Source of the DNA: Sulfuriferula sp047300855
Lineage (GTDB): Bacteria; Pseudomonadota; Gammaproteobacteria; Burkholderiales; Sulfuriferulaceae
Assembly: GCF_047300855.1 (NCBI RefSeq)
Contig: NZ_CP170197.1
Coordinates: forward strand, 1,736,001-1,800,000
Reading direction: 5' to 3'
DNA: 64,000 bases
Shown here piece by piece: positions 35,214 to 44,565 of this stretch; position 1 is the first letter of the stretch, and each line of letters begins with the position of its first letter. The notes under the pieces were generated by a model, which saw only the letters and a list, made by a program, of their open reading frames with translations, was not told where the DNA came from and ran no database searches. The position numbers and the translations under genes were made by a program.

Positions 35214-37006
35214 GCGGCTTCTATCCTTTCTGCGGCTTCTTCCTGCTGCATCGCCCAGAGCCGCGCATATACGCCGTTGTGCGCCAGCAACTCGCGATGA
35301 CTGCCACGCTCGACGATTTCGCCCTGTTCCATCACCAATATTTGATCTGCGTCGATGATGGTGGACAGACGGTGGGCAATGGTCAGTGTGGTGCGCGATT
35401 TGGCGATTTCCTTGAGTTCGGCCTGGATAATTTTTTCGGTCGTTGTGTCGAGTGCGGAAGTGGCTTCGTCCAGGATCAGGATGGCCGGATTTTTGAGCAA
35501 GGTACGCGCAATCGCCACGCGCTGCTTTTCACCTCCCGAGAGTTTGAGGCCGCGTTCGCCCACGGTGGTTTCCCAGCCTTTGGGGAGCGACTCGATAAAA
35601 TGCAGGATGTGAGCAGCGCGCGCTGCCTCGACGATTTCTTCTCGGCTGGCCTCGGGGCGACCGTAAGCGATGTTGTAGTAGATGCTGTCGTTGAACAGCA
35701 CGGTATCCTGCGGCACGATGCCAATCGCGGCACGCAGGCTATGCTGGGTGACGCTGCGGATGTCCTGGCCATCGATGCTGATGCGGCCGCCGGTCACGTC
35801 GTAGAAGCGGAACAGCAGCCGCGCCAGTGTGGATTTGCCGGCCCCGCTGGTGCCGACCACCGCTATGTTGTGCCCGGCGGGGATGTCAAAACTCACGCCA
35901 TGCAATATCTTGCGGTCCGCATCATAGCCGAAACGCACATCTTCGAAGCGCACCACACCGCCCTTGAGTTGCAGCGGTCGGGCAGCCGGAGCGTCCTGGA
36001 TTTCGCGGTTGACGTGGAGCAGCTTGAACAGCCGCTCGATATCGGTGAGAGACTGTTTGATCGAGCGATACATCACGCCCAGGAAATTCAGCGGAATGAA
36101 CATCTGGATCAGGAAGGCGTTGATCATCACCAGATCACCAATGGTGAGCTTGCCCGCAACCACACCCGCGGAAGCGCGCAGCAGCATGATCGTCACGCCG
36201 GTGGCAATAATTATCGCCTGCGCTGCATTGAGCAGACCCAACGATGTCTGGTTCTTGACCGCGACTTTTTCCCAGCGCTGCAGGCTGACGTCGTAGCGTC
36301 TGGCCTCGAAATCCTCATTGCCGAAGTATTTCACCGTCTCATAATTCAGCAGGCTGTCGATGGCCTTGGTATTGGCCTGCGAGTCGAGTTCGTTCATTTC
36401 ACGGCGAATATGGGTACGCCATTCTGTAATGGTGATGGTGAGTGCGATATACACCACCAGCACCGCCAGGGTGATGGCGGCGAATATCCAGTCGAATTTG
36501 GCAAACAGTATTCCCGCCACCAGGCTGATTTCAATCAGCGTGGGCAGGATGGAAAACAGGGTGAAGTTGATCAGCGAGGAAATGCCGCGCGCACCCCGCT
36601 CTATGTCGCGCGACACCCCGCCAGTCTGGCGTTCCAGATGAAAGCGCAGCGAGAGATTATGCAGGTGACGGAATACCTCCAGCCCTACGCGGCGGATGGC
36701 GTGCTGAGTCACTTTGGCGAACACGATGTCGCGCAGATCGGAAAACACCGTGCTGGCCAGCCGCAATGCGCCGTAGCCCAACAACAGGGCCACCGGTACG
36801 ACCAAGGCTGCCTTGGGCTGGTTGAGCGAATCCACGACCCGCTTCAATATCAGCGGGACGCCCACTACGGCGAGTTTGGCGCCGATCAGGAAACTCAGCG
36901 CAATAGCGACGCGCCATTTGTATTCCCACAGATAGGGCAATAGCAGGCGGATAGTGCGCCAGTCGGCAGTGCCAGGCTGGCCGCCGTCAGAAGCGAAGCG
37001 ACGCAT
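35210..37006 (-). CDS. ATM1-type ABC exporter (ATPase-permease fusion)
   Basis: A 598-residue half-transporter: six membrane helices in residues 20-320, then an ATPase domain with Walker A G-T-S-G-A-G-K-S-T, signature L-S-G-G-E-K-Q-R-V-A-I-A-R and Walker B I-L-I-L-D-E-A-T-S-A-L-D. The sequence N-Y-E-T-V-K-Y-F-G-N-E is typical of the ATM1/HMT1 heavy-metal and glutathione-conjugate exporter group. It works as a homodimer in the inner membrane. The substrate is probably a glutathione-linked sulfur or metal species. Confidence 0.9.
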   Translation of the reverse strand: MRRFASDGGQPGTADWRTIRLLLPYLWEYKWRVAIALSFLIGAKLAVVGVPLILKRVVDSLNQPKAALVVPVALLLGYGALRLASTVFSDLRDIVFAKVTQHAIRRVGLEVFRHLHNLSLRFHLERQTGGVSRDIERGARGISSLINFTLFSILPTLIEISLVAGILFAKFDWIFAAITLAVLVVYIALTITITEWRTHIRREMNELDSQANTKAIDSLLNYETVKYFGNEDFEARRYDVSLQRWEKVAVKNQTSLGLLNAAQAIIIATGVTIMLLRASAGVVAGKLTIGDLVMINAFLIQMFIPLNFLGVMYRSIKQSLTDIERLFKLLHVNREIQDAPAARPLQLKGGVVRFEDVRFGYDADRKILHGVSFDIPAGHNIAVVGTSGAGKSTLARLLFRFYDVTGGRISIDGQDIRSVTQHSLRAAIGIVPQDTVLFNDSIYYNIAYGRPEASREEIVEAARAAHILHFIESLPKGWETTVGERGLKLSGGEKQRVAIARTLLKNPAILILDEATSALDTTTEKIIQAELKEIAKSRTTLTIAHRLSTIIDADQILVMEQGEIVERGSHRELLAHNGVYARLWAMQQEEAAERIEAA

Positions 37007-37055
37007 GAGCAGTTCTCGATTAAAATGGGCGAATTATTACTATTCTATCGGCACC

Positions 37056-37403
37056 ATGCGCATTTACGGTATTTCCAATTGCACTACGGTCAAAAAAGCC
37101 TTGGCCTGGCTGGATGAACACGGCCAGGCTTACGAATTTCATGATTTCAAGAAATCTGGCATAAATGTCGCGTTGCTGACCGCCTGGGCGCAACAGGCGG
37201 GCTGGGAAAAATTGCTTAACCGTCAGGGCATGACCTGGCGCCAGTTGCCAGACGCGATAAAAGCCAACATCACTAACCAGGAAGCCGCGTTTGCGCTGAT
37301 GATGGAAAAAACCAGCGTGATCAAACGCCCGGTGCTGGAGCATGCGCACCAAATAGTAATCGGATTTAGCCCCGCGGAATATGCTGCTGTCCTGGGAACG
37401 TGA
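37056..37403 (+). CDS. ArsC/Spx-family protein YffB
   Basis: A 115-residue ArsC-like protein with the N-terminal segment Y-G-I-S-N-C-T-T-V-K-K-A-L-A-W-L; the single Cys of C-T-T-V replaces the C-x-x-C of redox members. K-R-P-V-L at about residue 92 is the conserved cis-Pro region. The ATG at 37056 gives the family N-terminus. E. coli YffB is a close relative with glutathione-dependent activity proposed, but its role is uncertain. It is divergent from the ABC exporter and may share its promoter region. Confidence 0.87.
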   Translation: MRIYGISNCTTVKKALAWLDEHGQAYEFHDFKKSGINVALLTAWAQQAGWEKLLNRQGMTWRQLPDAIKANITNQEAAFALMMEKTSVIKRPVLEHAHQIVIGFSPAEYAAVLGT

Positions 37404-37536
37404 CATGAGAACAAATGCTTTTGTTAGCTGGACTGATAATTCCGGCACCACTAGTCGCCAGCCCGGCTGTGGCCGCAACACGCACATTCGAACAGAAATT
37501 AACCATTCCCTCGTAACTGCCAGCAAATAAATCGAC

Positions 37537-38667
37537 ATGACCGATACCCTCGCACTCACCCAGCAGCTTATTTCGCGTCGCTCCAACACTCCTGATGACG
37601 CTGGTTGTCAGGCTTTAATGCAGGAACGCCTGGCGCCATTGGGATTTCGTTTTGAAACCATCACCTCTAACGGCGTCATCAACTTGTGGGCGCGCCGGGG
37701 CGATACCAGCCCGGTGGTATGCTTTGCCGGGCATACCGATGTGGTGCCAACCGGGCCGCTGGATCAATGGTATTCCGATCCGTTCACCCCCACGATACGC
37801 GATGGTATTTTGTACGGACGCGGCGCATCGGACATGAAAGCCTCACTGGCGGCGTTTGTGACTTCGATAGAAGGTTTCGTCGCCCAGCATCCCGATCACA
37901 TCGGTTCGATTGCCTTGCTGATTACTTCGGATGAGGAAGGGATCGCCACCGATGGCACTGTAAAAGTTGTCGAAATGTTGGCTGCGCGCGGCGAAAAAAT
38001 TGACTGCTGCATCGTAGGCGAACCGACCTGCGTGTCGCAACTGGGCGATACCATCAAAAATGGCCGGCGCGGTTCCCTGTCCGGGCGCCTTACGGTAAAA
38101 GGCATACAGGGGCACATTGCCTATCCACACCTGGTCAGGAACCCCATCCACCAGGCCGCCCCGGTCATCGCCGAACTGGCTGCGATCGAATGGGATAAAG
38201 GCAACGAATATTTCCCGCCGACCAGTTGGCAAATTTCCAATATCCACGGTGGCACCGGCGCCACCAACGTAGTGCCCGGCACAGTGGAAATCCGCTTCAA
38301 TTTTCGCCATTCCACGGCCAGCACCAAAGATGATTTGAAAGTTCGAGTACACGAGGTACTTGACCGACACGGCCTTGAATACGATCTCGATTGGGAAGAA
38401 TCAGGCAAGCCCTACCTCACGCCGCGCGGCAGCCTGGTGGAAGCCATCAGTACCGCGATCAAGGAGGTCACCGGGCTGGATACCGAGCTCTCCACTACTG
38501 GTGGCACTTCGGACGGACGTTTTATTGCCGACATCTGTACACAGGTGGTGGAGTTCGGCCCGATGAACGCCAGCATCCACAAGCTCAATGAAAATGTGCC
38601 AATCGCCGCACTGGAGCCACTGCGCGCCATTTATCAAAAAACCCTGGAAAAACTGTTAAGCCGATGA
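37537..38667 (+). CDS. dapE: Succinyl-diaminopimelate desuccinylase
   Basis: A 376-residue M20 metallopeptidase-fold enzyme. The di-zinc ligands appear in F-A-G-H-T-D-V-V-P near residues 65-73, G-R-G-A-S-D-M-K near 93-100 and S-D-E-E-G near 130-134. It hydrolyses N-succinyl-LL-diaminopimelate to LL-diaminopimelate for lysine and peptidoglycan. Its length matches DapE (about 375). It overlaps prmB by 4 bases. The gap upstream, 37404-37536, holds no other gene that I can see. Confidence 0.96.
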   Translation: MTDTLALTQQLISRRSNTPDDAGCQALMQERLAPLGFRFETITSNGVINLWARRGDTSPVVCFAGHTDVVPTGPLDQWYSDPFTPTIRDGILYGRGASDMKASLAAFVTSIEGFVAQHPDHIGSIALLITSDEEGIATDGTVKVVEMLAARGEKIDCCIVGEPTCVSQLGDTIKNGRRGSLSGRLTVKGIQGHIAYPHLVRNPIHQAAPVIAELAAIEWDKGNEYFPPTSWQISNIHGGTGATNVVPGTVEIRFNFRHSTASTKDDLKVRVHEVLDRHGLEYDLDWEESGKPYLTPRGSLVEAISTAIKEVTGLDTELSTTGGTSDGRFIADICTQVVEFGPMNASIHKLNENVPIAALEPLRAIYQKTLEKLLSR

Positions 38668-39572
38668 GTCACGATTATTTTCACGATACCGATGCGCTGA
38701 TTACGGTGCGCGACTGGCTGCGCTTCGGGGTGAGCCGCATGAACGAGGCCGGTGTGTTTTTCGGACACGGCACGACGAATGCCTTCGATGAAGCCGCTTA
38801 CCTTATCCTGCACAGCCTGCATCTGCCTCTGGACCGGCTGGATCCGTTTCTCGATGCCTGCCTTACCGAAGTGGAGCGCGAAGATCTGAAACTGGTATTC
38901 GAGAAACGCGTGAAGCAACGCATCCCTTCGGCCTACATCACGCATCAGGCCTGGCTGGGAGAATTCGCTTTTTATGTGGATGAGCGAGTGATTATTCCGC
39001 GCTCGTTCATTGCCGAATTATTGCGTGAACAACTGGCTCCCTGGGTGGAAGACCCCGAGTCTGTGCAAACCGGATTGGATATGTGCACGGGTTCTGGCTG
39101 TCTGGCCATTTTGATGGCGCATGCCTTCCCCAATGCTGCAATCGACGCAGTGGATATATCCGTTGATGCGTTGTCGGTTGCCCAGCGTAATATCACCGAC
39201 TTTCAGTTGCAGGCGCAAGTACACACCTTAAAATCTGATTTGTTCAGCCAGCTTTCCGGCCGTACCTACGACGTTATTGTAAGCAACCCCCCTTACGTCA
39301 ACGCGTCCAGCATGGCGTTGCTGCCTGCTGAATATCTGGCAGAACCGCAGCTTGCACTAGCCAGCGGGTCTGATGGTCTGGAACATATCCGCGCCATACT
39401 CGCCGCCGCACCGGCCCATCTTAATCCTGGAGGAATTCTGGTTGCTGAAATCGGCCATAATCGTGACGCGCTGGAGAGAGAATTTCAGGATCCGTCACTC
39501 ACCTGGCTGGATACCGGCGACAGCGATGAATATGTGTTTCTGGTGACGCGAGAACAATTGCTGGGGCAATAA
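38664..39572 (+). CDS. prmB: Ribosomal protein L3 N5-glutamine methyltransferase PrmB
   Basis: A 302-residue class I methyltransferase of the HemK family. The SAM site is D-M-C-T-G-S-G-C-L-A near residues 140-149, and the glutamine-binding N-P-P-Y motif is near 209-212. The N-terminal region is the longer form of PrmB, which distinguishes it from PrmC. It methylates a Gln of ribosomal protein L3. It is coupled to dapE by ATGA. Confidence 0.93.
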   Translation: MSHDYFHDTDALITVRDWLRFGVSRMNEAGVFFGHGTTNAFDEAAYLILHSLHLPLDRLDPFLDACLTEVEREDLKLVFEKRVKQRIPSAYITHQAWLGEFAFYVDERVIIPRSFIAELLREQLAPWVEDPESVQTGLDMCTGSGCLAILMAHAFPNAAIDAVDISVDALSVAQRNITDFQLQAQVHTLKSDLFSQLSGRTYDVIVSNPPYVNASSMALLPAEYLAEPQLALASGSDGLEHIRAILAAAPAHLNPGGILVAEIGHNRDALEREFQDPSLTWLDTGDSDEYVFLVTREQLLGQ

Positions 39573-39592
39573 AAACAGGCTGAGACCTGCCC

Positions 39593-39979
39593 TTATTTGA
39601 CGATTTTAAGACTGGGCTTGGTGGGTTTTGGCGGATCTGTTTCGGGCGGACTTGATGGATCGGTTGGTTTTTCTACTGCGAAACCCATTCCTTCCCCGTT
39701 TTCACGGGCAAAAATACCAACCACTGCCGACATGGGAATGTGCAGCTCGCGCGAAACTCCGCCAAACCGGGCGGAAAACTGCACCCATTCATTGTCCATG
39801 GTGAGATTTCGAGTCGCGCTGGCAGACAGGTTAAGCACGATCTGGCCTTCCTTGACAAACTCCATTGGCACCCGCGTATTCTGATCGACAGCAACCGAGA
39901 GATGCGGAGTAAAGCCATTGTCTACGCACCATTCGTAAATGGCACGAATCAAGTAGGGCTTGGTCGTGGTGGATGGCAT
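39593..39979 (-). CDS. sspB: ClpXP specificity-enhancing factor SspB
   Basis: A 128-residue adaptor with the SspB beta-sandwich: R-A-I-Y-E-W-C-V-D-N-G-F-T-P-H near the start, V-L-N-L-S-A-S-A-T and W-V-Q-F-S-A-R-F-G-G in the middle, and a Pro-rich tail ending in the Lys-rich ClpX-binding motif L-K-I-V-K. It delivers ssrA-tagged proteins to ClpXP. It shares one base with sspA, and the pair follows the bc1 operon in the same order as in many betaproteobacteria. Confidence 0.94.
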   Translation of the reverse strand: MPSTTTKPYLIRAIYEWCVDNGFTPHLSVAVDQNTRVPMEFVKEGQIVLNLSASATRNLTMDNEWVQFSARFGGVSRELHIPMSAVVGIFARENGEGMGFAVEKPTDPSSPPETDPPKPTKPSLKIVK

Positions 39980-40578
39980 TACTTGCGCATCGCTTTTTCG
40001 TTAGGTGTCAGTGCTTCAATAAATGCAGGCCGGCTAAAAATTCGTTCGGCATATTTAAGCAGATTGGCGGCTTGCCGCGGTAGCTGAACGTCATAATGAT
40101 CCAGCCGCCACAGCAAGGGAGCAATGGCTACGTCAAGCATGGAGAAATCATCATTCAGCATGTATTTCTGCTTGGCAAAAATCGGGGCTATCTGGGTCAG
40201 GCTGTCGCGCACCATCGCACGCCCTTTTTCCGCTGCTTTCTGGCTGCCGTGCTCTATTGCATGCACATGGCTGAAAAGATCCTGTTCAAAATTAAACAGG
40301 AACAGGCGTGCCCGTGCGCGCATTACCGGGTCGGCGGGCATGAGCTGCGGGTGCGGAAAGCGCTCATCGATGTATTCGTTGATGATATTCGCTTCATACA
40401 GAATAAGATCGCGTTCTACCAATACTGGAACACGATTGTAGGGATTCATCAGCGCCAGATCTTCGGGCTTGTTGTGCAAGTCCACGTCAATGATTTCAAA
40501 ATCCATGCCTTTTTCGAACAGAACAATACGGCAGCGCTGGCTATAAGGACAGGTATTACCGGAATACAAAGTCATCAT
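39979..40578 (-). CDS. sspA: Stringent starvation protein A
   Basis: A 199-residue GST-fold protein. The N-terminal domain contains C-P-Y-S-Q-R and N-R-V-P-V-L-V-E-R, and the C-terminal helical domain follows from about residue 87. SspA binds RNA polymerase and supports acid and starvation responses; it lacks GST activity. Gene order petABC-sspA-sspB is a familiar betaproteobacterial arrangement. Confidence 0.94.
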   Translation of the reverse strand: MMTLYSGNTCPYSQRCRIVLFEKGMDFEIIDVDLHNKPEDLALMNPYNRVPVLVERDLILYEANIINEYIDERFPHPQLMPADPVMRARARLFLFNFEQDLFSHVHAIEHGSQKAAEKGRAMVRDSLTQIAPIFAKQKYMLNDDFSMLDVAIAPLLWRLDHYDVQLPRQAANLLKYAERIFSRPAFIEALTPNEKAMRK

Positions 40579-40602
40579 GATGCTTTACCCTGAAAATGAC
40601 AT

Positions 40603-40624
40603 GGCCGGCGGAATACCGCCGGCC
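40603..40624 (-). terminator. Hairpin after the petABC operon
   Basis: A perfect 9-bp GC-rich stem (GGCCGGCGG and CCGCCGGCC, loop of four bases) lies 33 bases past the cytochrome c1 stop. On the - strand it is followed after a few bases by ATTTTC, so termination or attenuation before sspA is likely. Confidence 0.55.
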
Positions 40625-40656
40625 GCGAAAACAATGATGGAATGTATGGGTGGAAC

Positions 40657-41376
40657 TTAGTGAATATCCTTCCAGAACTCTTTCTTCAGGTAATAAGCCA
40701 GAATAAAGAATACTCCAAGGAACAGCATTACCACGATTCCTAACTCCTTACGGGTAGTCTGTATGGGTTCGCCCATCCAGGTCAAATAATTGACCAGATC
40801 GCCAACCATGGCGTTGTACTCTACTTGGCTCATCTTGCCCGGCTTGACCAGTTCGAACTCCGGAGCAGTATGCTCATCATGGGCATCGGCACCTTTTTTA
40901 AGCACCTGCTCACCCTGCAAACTCCAGAGAACATTCGGCATTCCCACTTTTTCGAATACCGTATTGTTCCAGCCAGTAGGGCGGGTATTGTCAAGGTAGA
41001 AGCTGCGCAGATACGTGTACAACCAGTCCGGAGTGCGTGAGCGCGCCTCGACGGAAAGATCCGGAGGAGCGGCGCCGAACCATTCCTGGGCATTTGCAGG
41101 GCTCATGCTAATGCTCATGGTATCGCCCACGTTCGCACTCGCAAACATCAGATTATTCTTGATCTGGTCTTTGGTCAGGCCAATATCCTCCAGACGCGAA
41201 TAGCGCATGGCATTGGCACTGTGGCAGCTCAGGCAATAGTTGGTGAAGATGCGCGCGCCACGTTGCAGTGACGCGTAGTCTTCCAGGTTGACCGGCGCTT
41301 TATCCAGATGGACGCTCTCTTCCGATCCAAAGGCAAGCAGAGGCACAAACAGTAGCGCAAACAGAAACTTCTTCAT
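40657..41376 (-). CDS. petC: Ubiquinol-cytochrome c reductase, cytochrome c1
   Basis: A 239-residue protein with a signal peptide (1-17), one covalent heme site C-L-S-C-H at residues 48-52, Met ligands likely in the M-S-I-S-M region, and a C-terminal membrane anchor (about 207-230). It passes electrons from the Rieske protein to soluble cytochrome c. It is the last gene of petABC, sharing one base with petB. Confidence 0.95.
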   Translation of the reverse strand: MKKFLFALLFVPLLAFGSEESVHLDKAPVNLEDYASLQRGARIFTNYCLSCHSANAMRYSRLEDIGLTKDQIKNNLMFASANVGDTMSISMSPANAQEWFGAAPPDLSVEARSRTPDWLYTYLRSFYLDNTRPTGWNNTVFEKVGMPNVLWSLQGEQVLKKGADAHDEHTAPEFELVKPGKMSQVEYNAMVGDLVNYLTWMGEPIQTTRKELGIVVMLFLGVFFILAYYLKKEFWKDIH

Positions 41377-42599
41377 TATCCAGTCACCCTTTCCGGTTCA
41401 GGTTTGGTCTTGTCTATCTTGGTGTACCAAGGCATTAACAGGAAGAAGGCGAAATAAATCACGCTAAATCCCCGCGCCAGGTTCGTGGTAAGCACGGTAA
41501 CACCTTGGGTGCCAAGATAACCCAGTGCAATAAAGCTGATAACAAACGCAGTCAGGAAGCTCTTGTATAAAGTGCCGCGATAACGGATTGATTTAACTTT
41601 GGATCGATCCAGCCATGGCAGGAAGAACATGATCACCACTGACGCGCCCATCGCCACCACACCAAGGAATTTATCCGGCACAGCGCGCAGAATGGCGTAG
41701 AACGGGGTGAAATACCATACCGGCTCAATATGCGGAGGCGTTTTCAATGGGTTGGCTGGGATGAAGTTGTTGGCTTCAATGAACCAGCCACCGAATGTTG
41801 GTGCAAAGAAGACAATCGCCGAAAATATCATCAGAAACACCACTACGCCCATGATGTCCTTCACCGTGTAATACGGGTGGAAAGGAATACCATCCAGCGG
41901 AATGTGCGTCACAGGGTCTTTGTGCTTCTTGATTTCGATACCGTCAGGGTTGTTCGAGCCCACTTCATGCAAGGCGATGATGTGAGCAGCGACCAGACCC
42001 ACCAGTACCAGAGGCAACGCAATCACGTGGAAAGCAAAGAAGCGGTTCAGCGTGGCATCCGATACCACGAAGTCGCCGCGAATCCACAGTGACAGGTCAT
42101 TACCAATTACTGGAATTGCGCCAAACAGGGAAATAATCACCTGCGCGCCCCAATACGACATCTGGCCCCATGGCAGCAAGTAGCCCATGAATGCTTCGGC
42201 CATTAGTGCGAGGTAGAGGAACATGCCAAATACCCAGATCAATTCGCGTGGTTTGCGGTATGAGCCATACATCAGACCACGGAACATATGCAGGTACACC
42301 ACCACGAAGAACATCGAGGCGCCAGTGGAGTGCATGTAGCGGATGAGCCAACCCCAGTCCACGTCGCGCATGATGTACTCGACTGACATGAATGCAAGAG
42401 CAGCATCCGGTTTGTAGTTCATGGTGAGGAAGATACCGGTAACGATCTGCATCACCAGTACCAATAACGCCAGTGACCCAAAGAAGTACCAGAAATTGAA
42501 ATTTTTCGGTGCGTAGTACTCGGACAAATGCGTTTTCCAGTTGGCTGTCAACGGGAAACGCTCATCTATCCAGCCAACAAATTTTTGCATGGTACTCAT
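41376..42599 (-). CDS. petB: Ubiquinol-cytochrome c reductase, cytochrome b
   Basis: A 407-residue cytochrome b with eight or more membrane helices. Heme-ligand His pairs are seen in R-Y-M-H-S-T-G-A-S with V-V-Y-L-H-M-F-R and in A-F-H-V-I-A-L-P-L-V with V-A-A-H-I-I-A-L-H. The Qo-site P-E-W motif appears here as P-V-W near residue 300, a variant seen in some proteobacteria. It is three bases from the Rieske gene stop. Confidence 0.95.
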   Translation of the reverse strand: MSTMQKFVGWIDERFPLTANWKTHLSEYYAPKNFNFWYFFGSLALLVLVMQIVTGIFLTMNYKPDAALAFMSVEYIMRDVDWGWLIRYMHSTGASMFFVVVYLHMFRGLMYGSYRKPRELIWVFGMFLYLALMAEAFMGYLLPWGQMSYWGAQVIISLFGAIPVIGNDLSLWIRGDFVVSDATLNRFFAFHVIALPLVLVGLVAAHIIALHEVGSNNPDGIEIKKHKDPVTHIPLDGIPFHPYYTVKDIMGVVVFLMIFSAIVFFAPTFGGWFIEANNFIPANPLKTPPHIEPVWYFTPFYAILRAVPDKFLGVVAMGASVVIMFFLPWLDRSKVKSIRYRGTLYKSFLTAFVISFIALGYLGTQGVTVLTTNLARGFSVIYFAFFLLMPWYTKIDKTKPEPERVTG

Positions 42600-42602
42600 T
42601 CG

Positions 42603-43196
42603 TTACGCTCCTTTACTGTCATCACCAACCAGGATCAGGTTGTCGTTGACAAATTTGTATGGTGGGATATCCATATTCAGAGGCGCCGGCACATCCTTGA
42701 ACACCCGGGCTGCAAGGTCATATTTGGAACCGTGACAAGGGCAGAGCCAGCCACCGGGCCAATCAGCGCCCAGATCCGCGGCCCCGACGTCTTTACGGAA
42801 GGTAGGAGAGCAACCAAGGTGAGTGCAGATGCCAACTACCACCAAAAATTCGGGCTTGATGGAGCGCCATTCGTTTTTGCAGTATTCGGGTTGTTGCGGC
42901 TGCTCTGACTTTGGATCCAGCAAAAACGAGTCATTTTTAGGCAGTCTGGCCAGCATTTCCTTGGTGCGGCTGACTACCCATACCGGTTTGCCCTGCCAAG
43001 CGACTGCCAGCAACATGCCAGACTCCAACTTGCTGATGTCCACATCGACTGGCGCACCTGCGGCCTTGGCTCGCTCGCTCGGTAGCATACTCATGACAAA
43101 AGGCACCATCACGGCGACACCCGCCACTCCACCAACGGCAGTAGTGGCAGCGATAAGGAAGCGCCGCTTGCTACGATCCACTTGTTGATTGCTCAT
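42603..43196 (-). CDS. petA: Ubiquinol-cytochrome c reductase, Rieske iron-sulfur subunit
   Basis: A 197-residue Rieske protein. The N-terminal Tat-like region (R-S-K-R-R-F-L-I-A-A-T-T-A-V-G) and a membrane helix anchor it. The 2Fe-2S ligands are in C-T-H-L-G-C and C-P-C-H-G-S near residues 124-153. It is the first gene of petABC, and its promoter must lie in the 182-base divergent gap shared with the HtrA-type protease gene. Confidence 0.96.
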   Translation of the reverse strand: MSNQQVDRSKRRFLIAATTAVGGVAGVAVMVPFVMSMLPSERAKAAGAPVDVDISKLESGMLLAVAWQGKPVWVVSRTKEMLARLPKNDSFLLDPKSEQPQQPEYCKNEWRSIKPEFLVVVGICTHLGCSPTFRKDVGAADLGADWPGGWLCPCHGSKYDLAARVFKDVPAPLNMDIPPYKFVNDNLILVGDDSKGA

Positions 43197-43378
43197 AAAC
43201 GATCCCTGTTTAGGTGACTACAGACTTGCAAAAACCGCTATTTTAACCAAAACTGGCTTGAAACATAAAGCCCCTGCCCGCATTTAAGTGACAATTTAAA
43301 TTTTAAGCGGGAAATCCAGGCCATATCTGTCCTGTATAATTTCCACTATTCTGTTTTAATCCATAGGTGTATTTGATA

Positions 43379-44548
43379 ATGCGGAAGTTTTGGCTTGTTT
43401 TTGCACAGAGCACAACCATTGCGCTCGGCGTGCTTTTTGTAGTCGTTATTTTCAGGCCTGACTGGCTCACCTGGCGTAGCGCACAACATGCTCCAGGCAT
43501 CACCATTCGTGAAGTAGCGGCGCCGAGCAGTGGTGGAGTACAGATCGATTCGTTAAGCGCGGCAGCCAAAAAAGCCATTCCATCCGTAGTAAATGTTTTT
43601 ACCAGCAAGGAAGTACGCTTACCCCGTAATCCATTGGCTGACGACCCCATCTTCAAACGCTTTTTTGGCGACCATCCCACATCACGTTCGCAACGTGTCA
43701 ACAATCTCGGCTCGGGTGTTATCGTCAGCTCGGATGGCTACATTCTTACCAATCATCACGTTGTCGAAGCTGCAGATGAAATTCAGGTTGCGCTGCATGA
43801 CGGACGGACGGTACTTGCCAAGGTAGTGGGCTCTGATCCAGAAACGGATCTTGCAGTGCTCAAAGTTAATCTTTCAGGACTGCCTGCCATCAGTTTTGCC
43901 CAGCCGGATAAAGGCAATGTCGGCGATTTCGTTTTAGCTATCGGCGATCCATTCGGTGTCGGTCAGACGGTCACAATGGGCATTATCAGTGCGCTTGAAC
44001 GCACGCACCTTGGCATCAATACATTCGAAAACTTCATCCAGACTGACGCCGCCATCAATCCGGGCAATTCGGGTGGCGCGCTGGTCAATGCGCAAGGCAA
44101 TCTTATTGGTATCAATAGTGCTATCTATACGCGTACCGGCGGCTCACAAGGTATTGGTTTTGCCATTCCGGTCAGCCTGGTTGTCCAGATCATGGACCAG
44201 ATTATCAAACACGGATCTGTAACGCGCGGCTGGATCGGGGTTGAAGTCCAGGATTTGACGCCAGAACTGGCCGAATCATTCAAATTACCCAACACGGATG
44301 GCGCACTTATCGCCGGGATACTCAAAGGTGGCCCTGCGGATTTGGCGGGTATCAAACCAGGGGATGTCTTGATTGACGTCAACGGCAAACCTGTAAAGGA
44401 TTCCACTTCACTGTTGCAATTGATTGCGGCGCAAACGCCTGGCCAAACGGCTCAATTGAAGCTGCTGCGCAAGGCGAAGGAAATCGTTGCTACCGTCAAT
44501 ATCAACAAGCGTCCCAAAATCGAACAACCAGTCGATGATGAACAATAG
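43379..44548 (+). CDS. Trypsin-like serine protease, HtrA/DegS type with one PDZ domain
   Basis: A 389-residue envelope protease: N-terminal membrane anchor (about 6-27), protease domain with catalytic His near 126 (N-H-H-V-V), Asp near 156 (E-T-D-L-A-V) and Ser near 229 (G-N-S-G-G-A), then a single PDZ domain. One PDZ and a membrane anchor resemble DegS/AlgW rather than DegP. I chose ATG 43379, preceded by AGGTG; a TATAAT at 43335 may be its -10 box. DegS-type proteases cleave anti-sigma factors, which is of interest because one is encoded 3 kb away. Confidence 0.88.
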   Translation: MRKFWLVFAQSTTIALGVLFVVVIFRPDWLTWRSAQHAPGITIREVAAPSSGGVQIDSLSAAAKKAIPSVVNVFTSKEVRLPRNPLADDPIFKRFFGDHPTSRSQRVNNLGSGVIVSSDGYILTNHHVVEAADEIQVALHDGRTVLAKVVGSDPETDLAVLKVNLSGLPAISFAQPDKGNVGDFVLAIGDPFGVGQTVTMGIISALERTHLGINTFENFIQTDAAINPGNSGGALVNAQGNLIGINSAIYTRTGGSQGIGFAIPVSLVVQIMDQIIKHGSVTRGWIGVEVQDLTPELAESFKLPNTDGALIAGILKGGPADLAGIKPGDVLIDVNGKPVKDSTSLLQLIAAQTPGQTAQLKLLRKAKEIVATVNINKRPKIEQPVDDEQ

Positions 44549-44565
44549 CTATTCAACGATTAAGA

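Noticed and set aside
35159..36943. 594-codon + strand frame opposite the ABC exporter
   Set aside because: The - strand frame carries intact Walker A, signature and Walker B motifs; the + strand product is a shadow rich in His and Gln.
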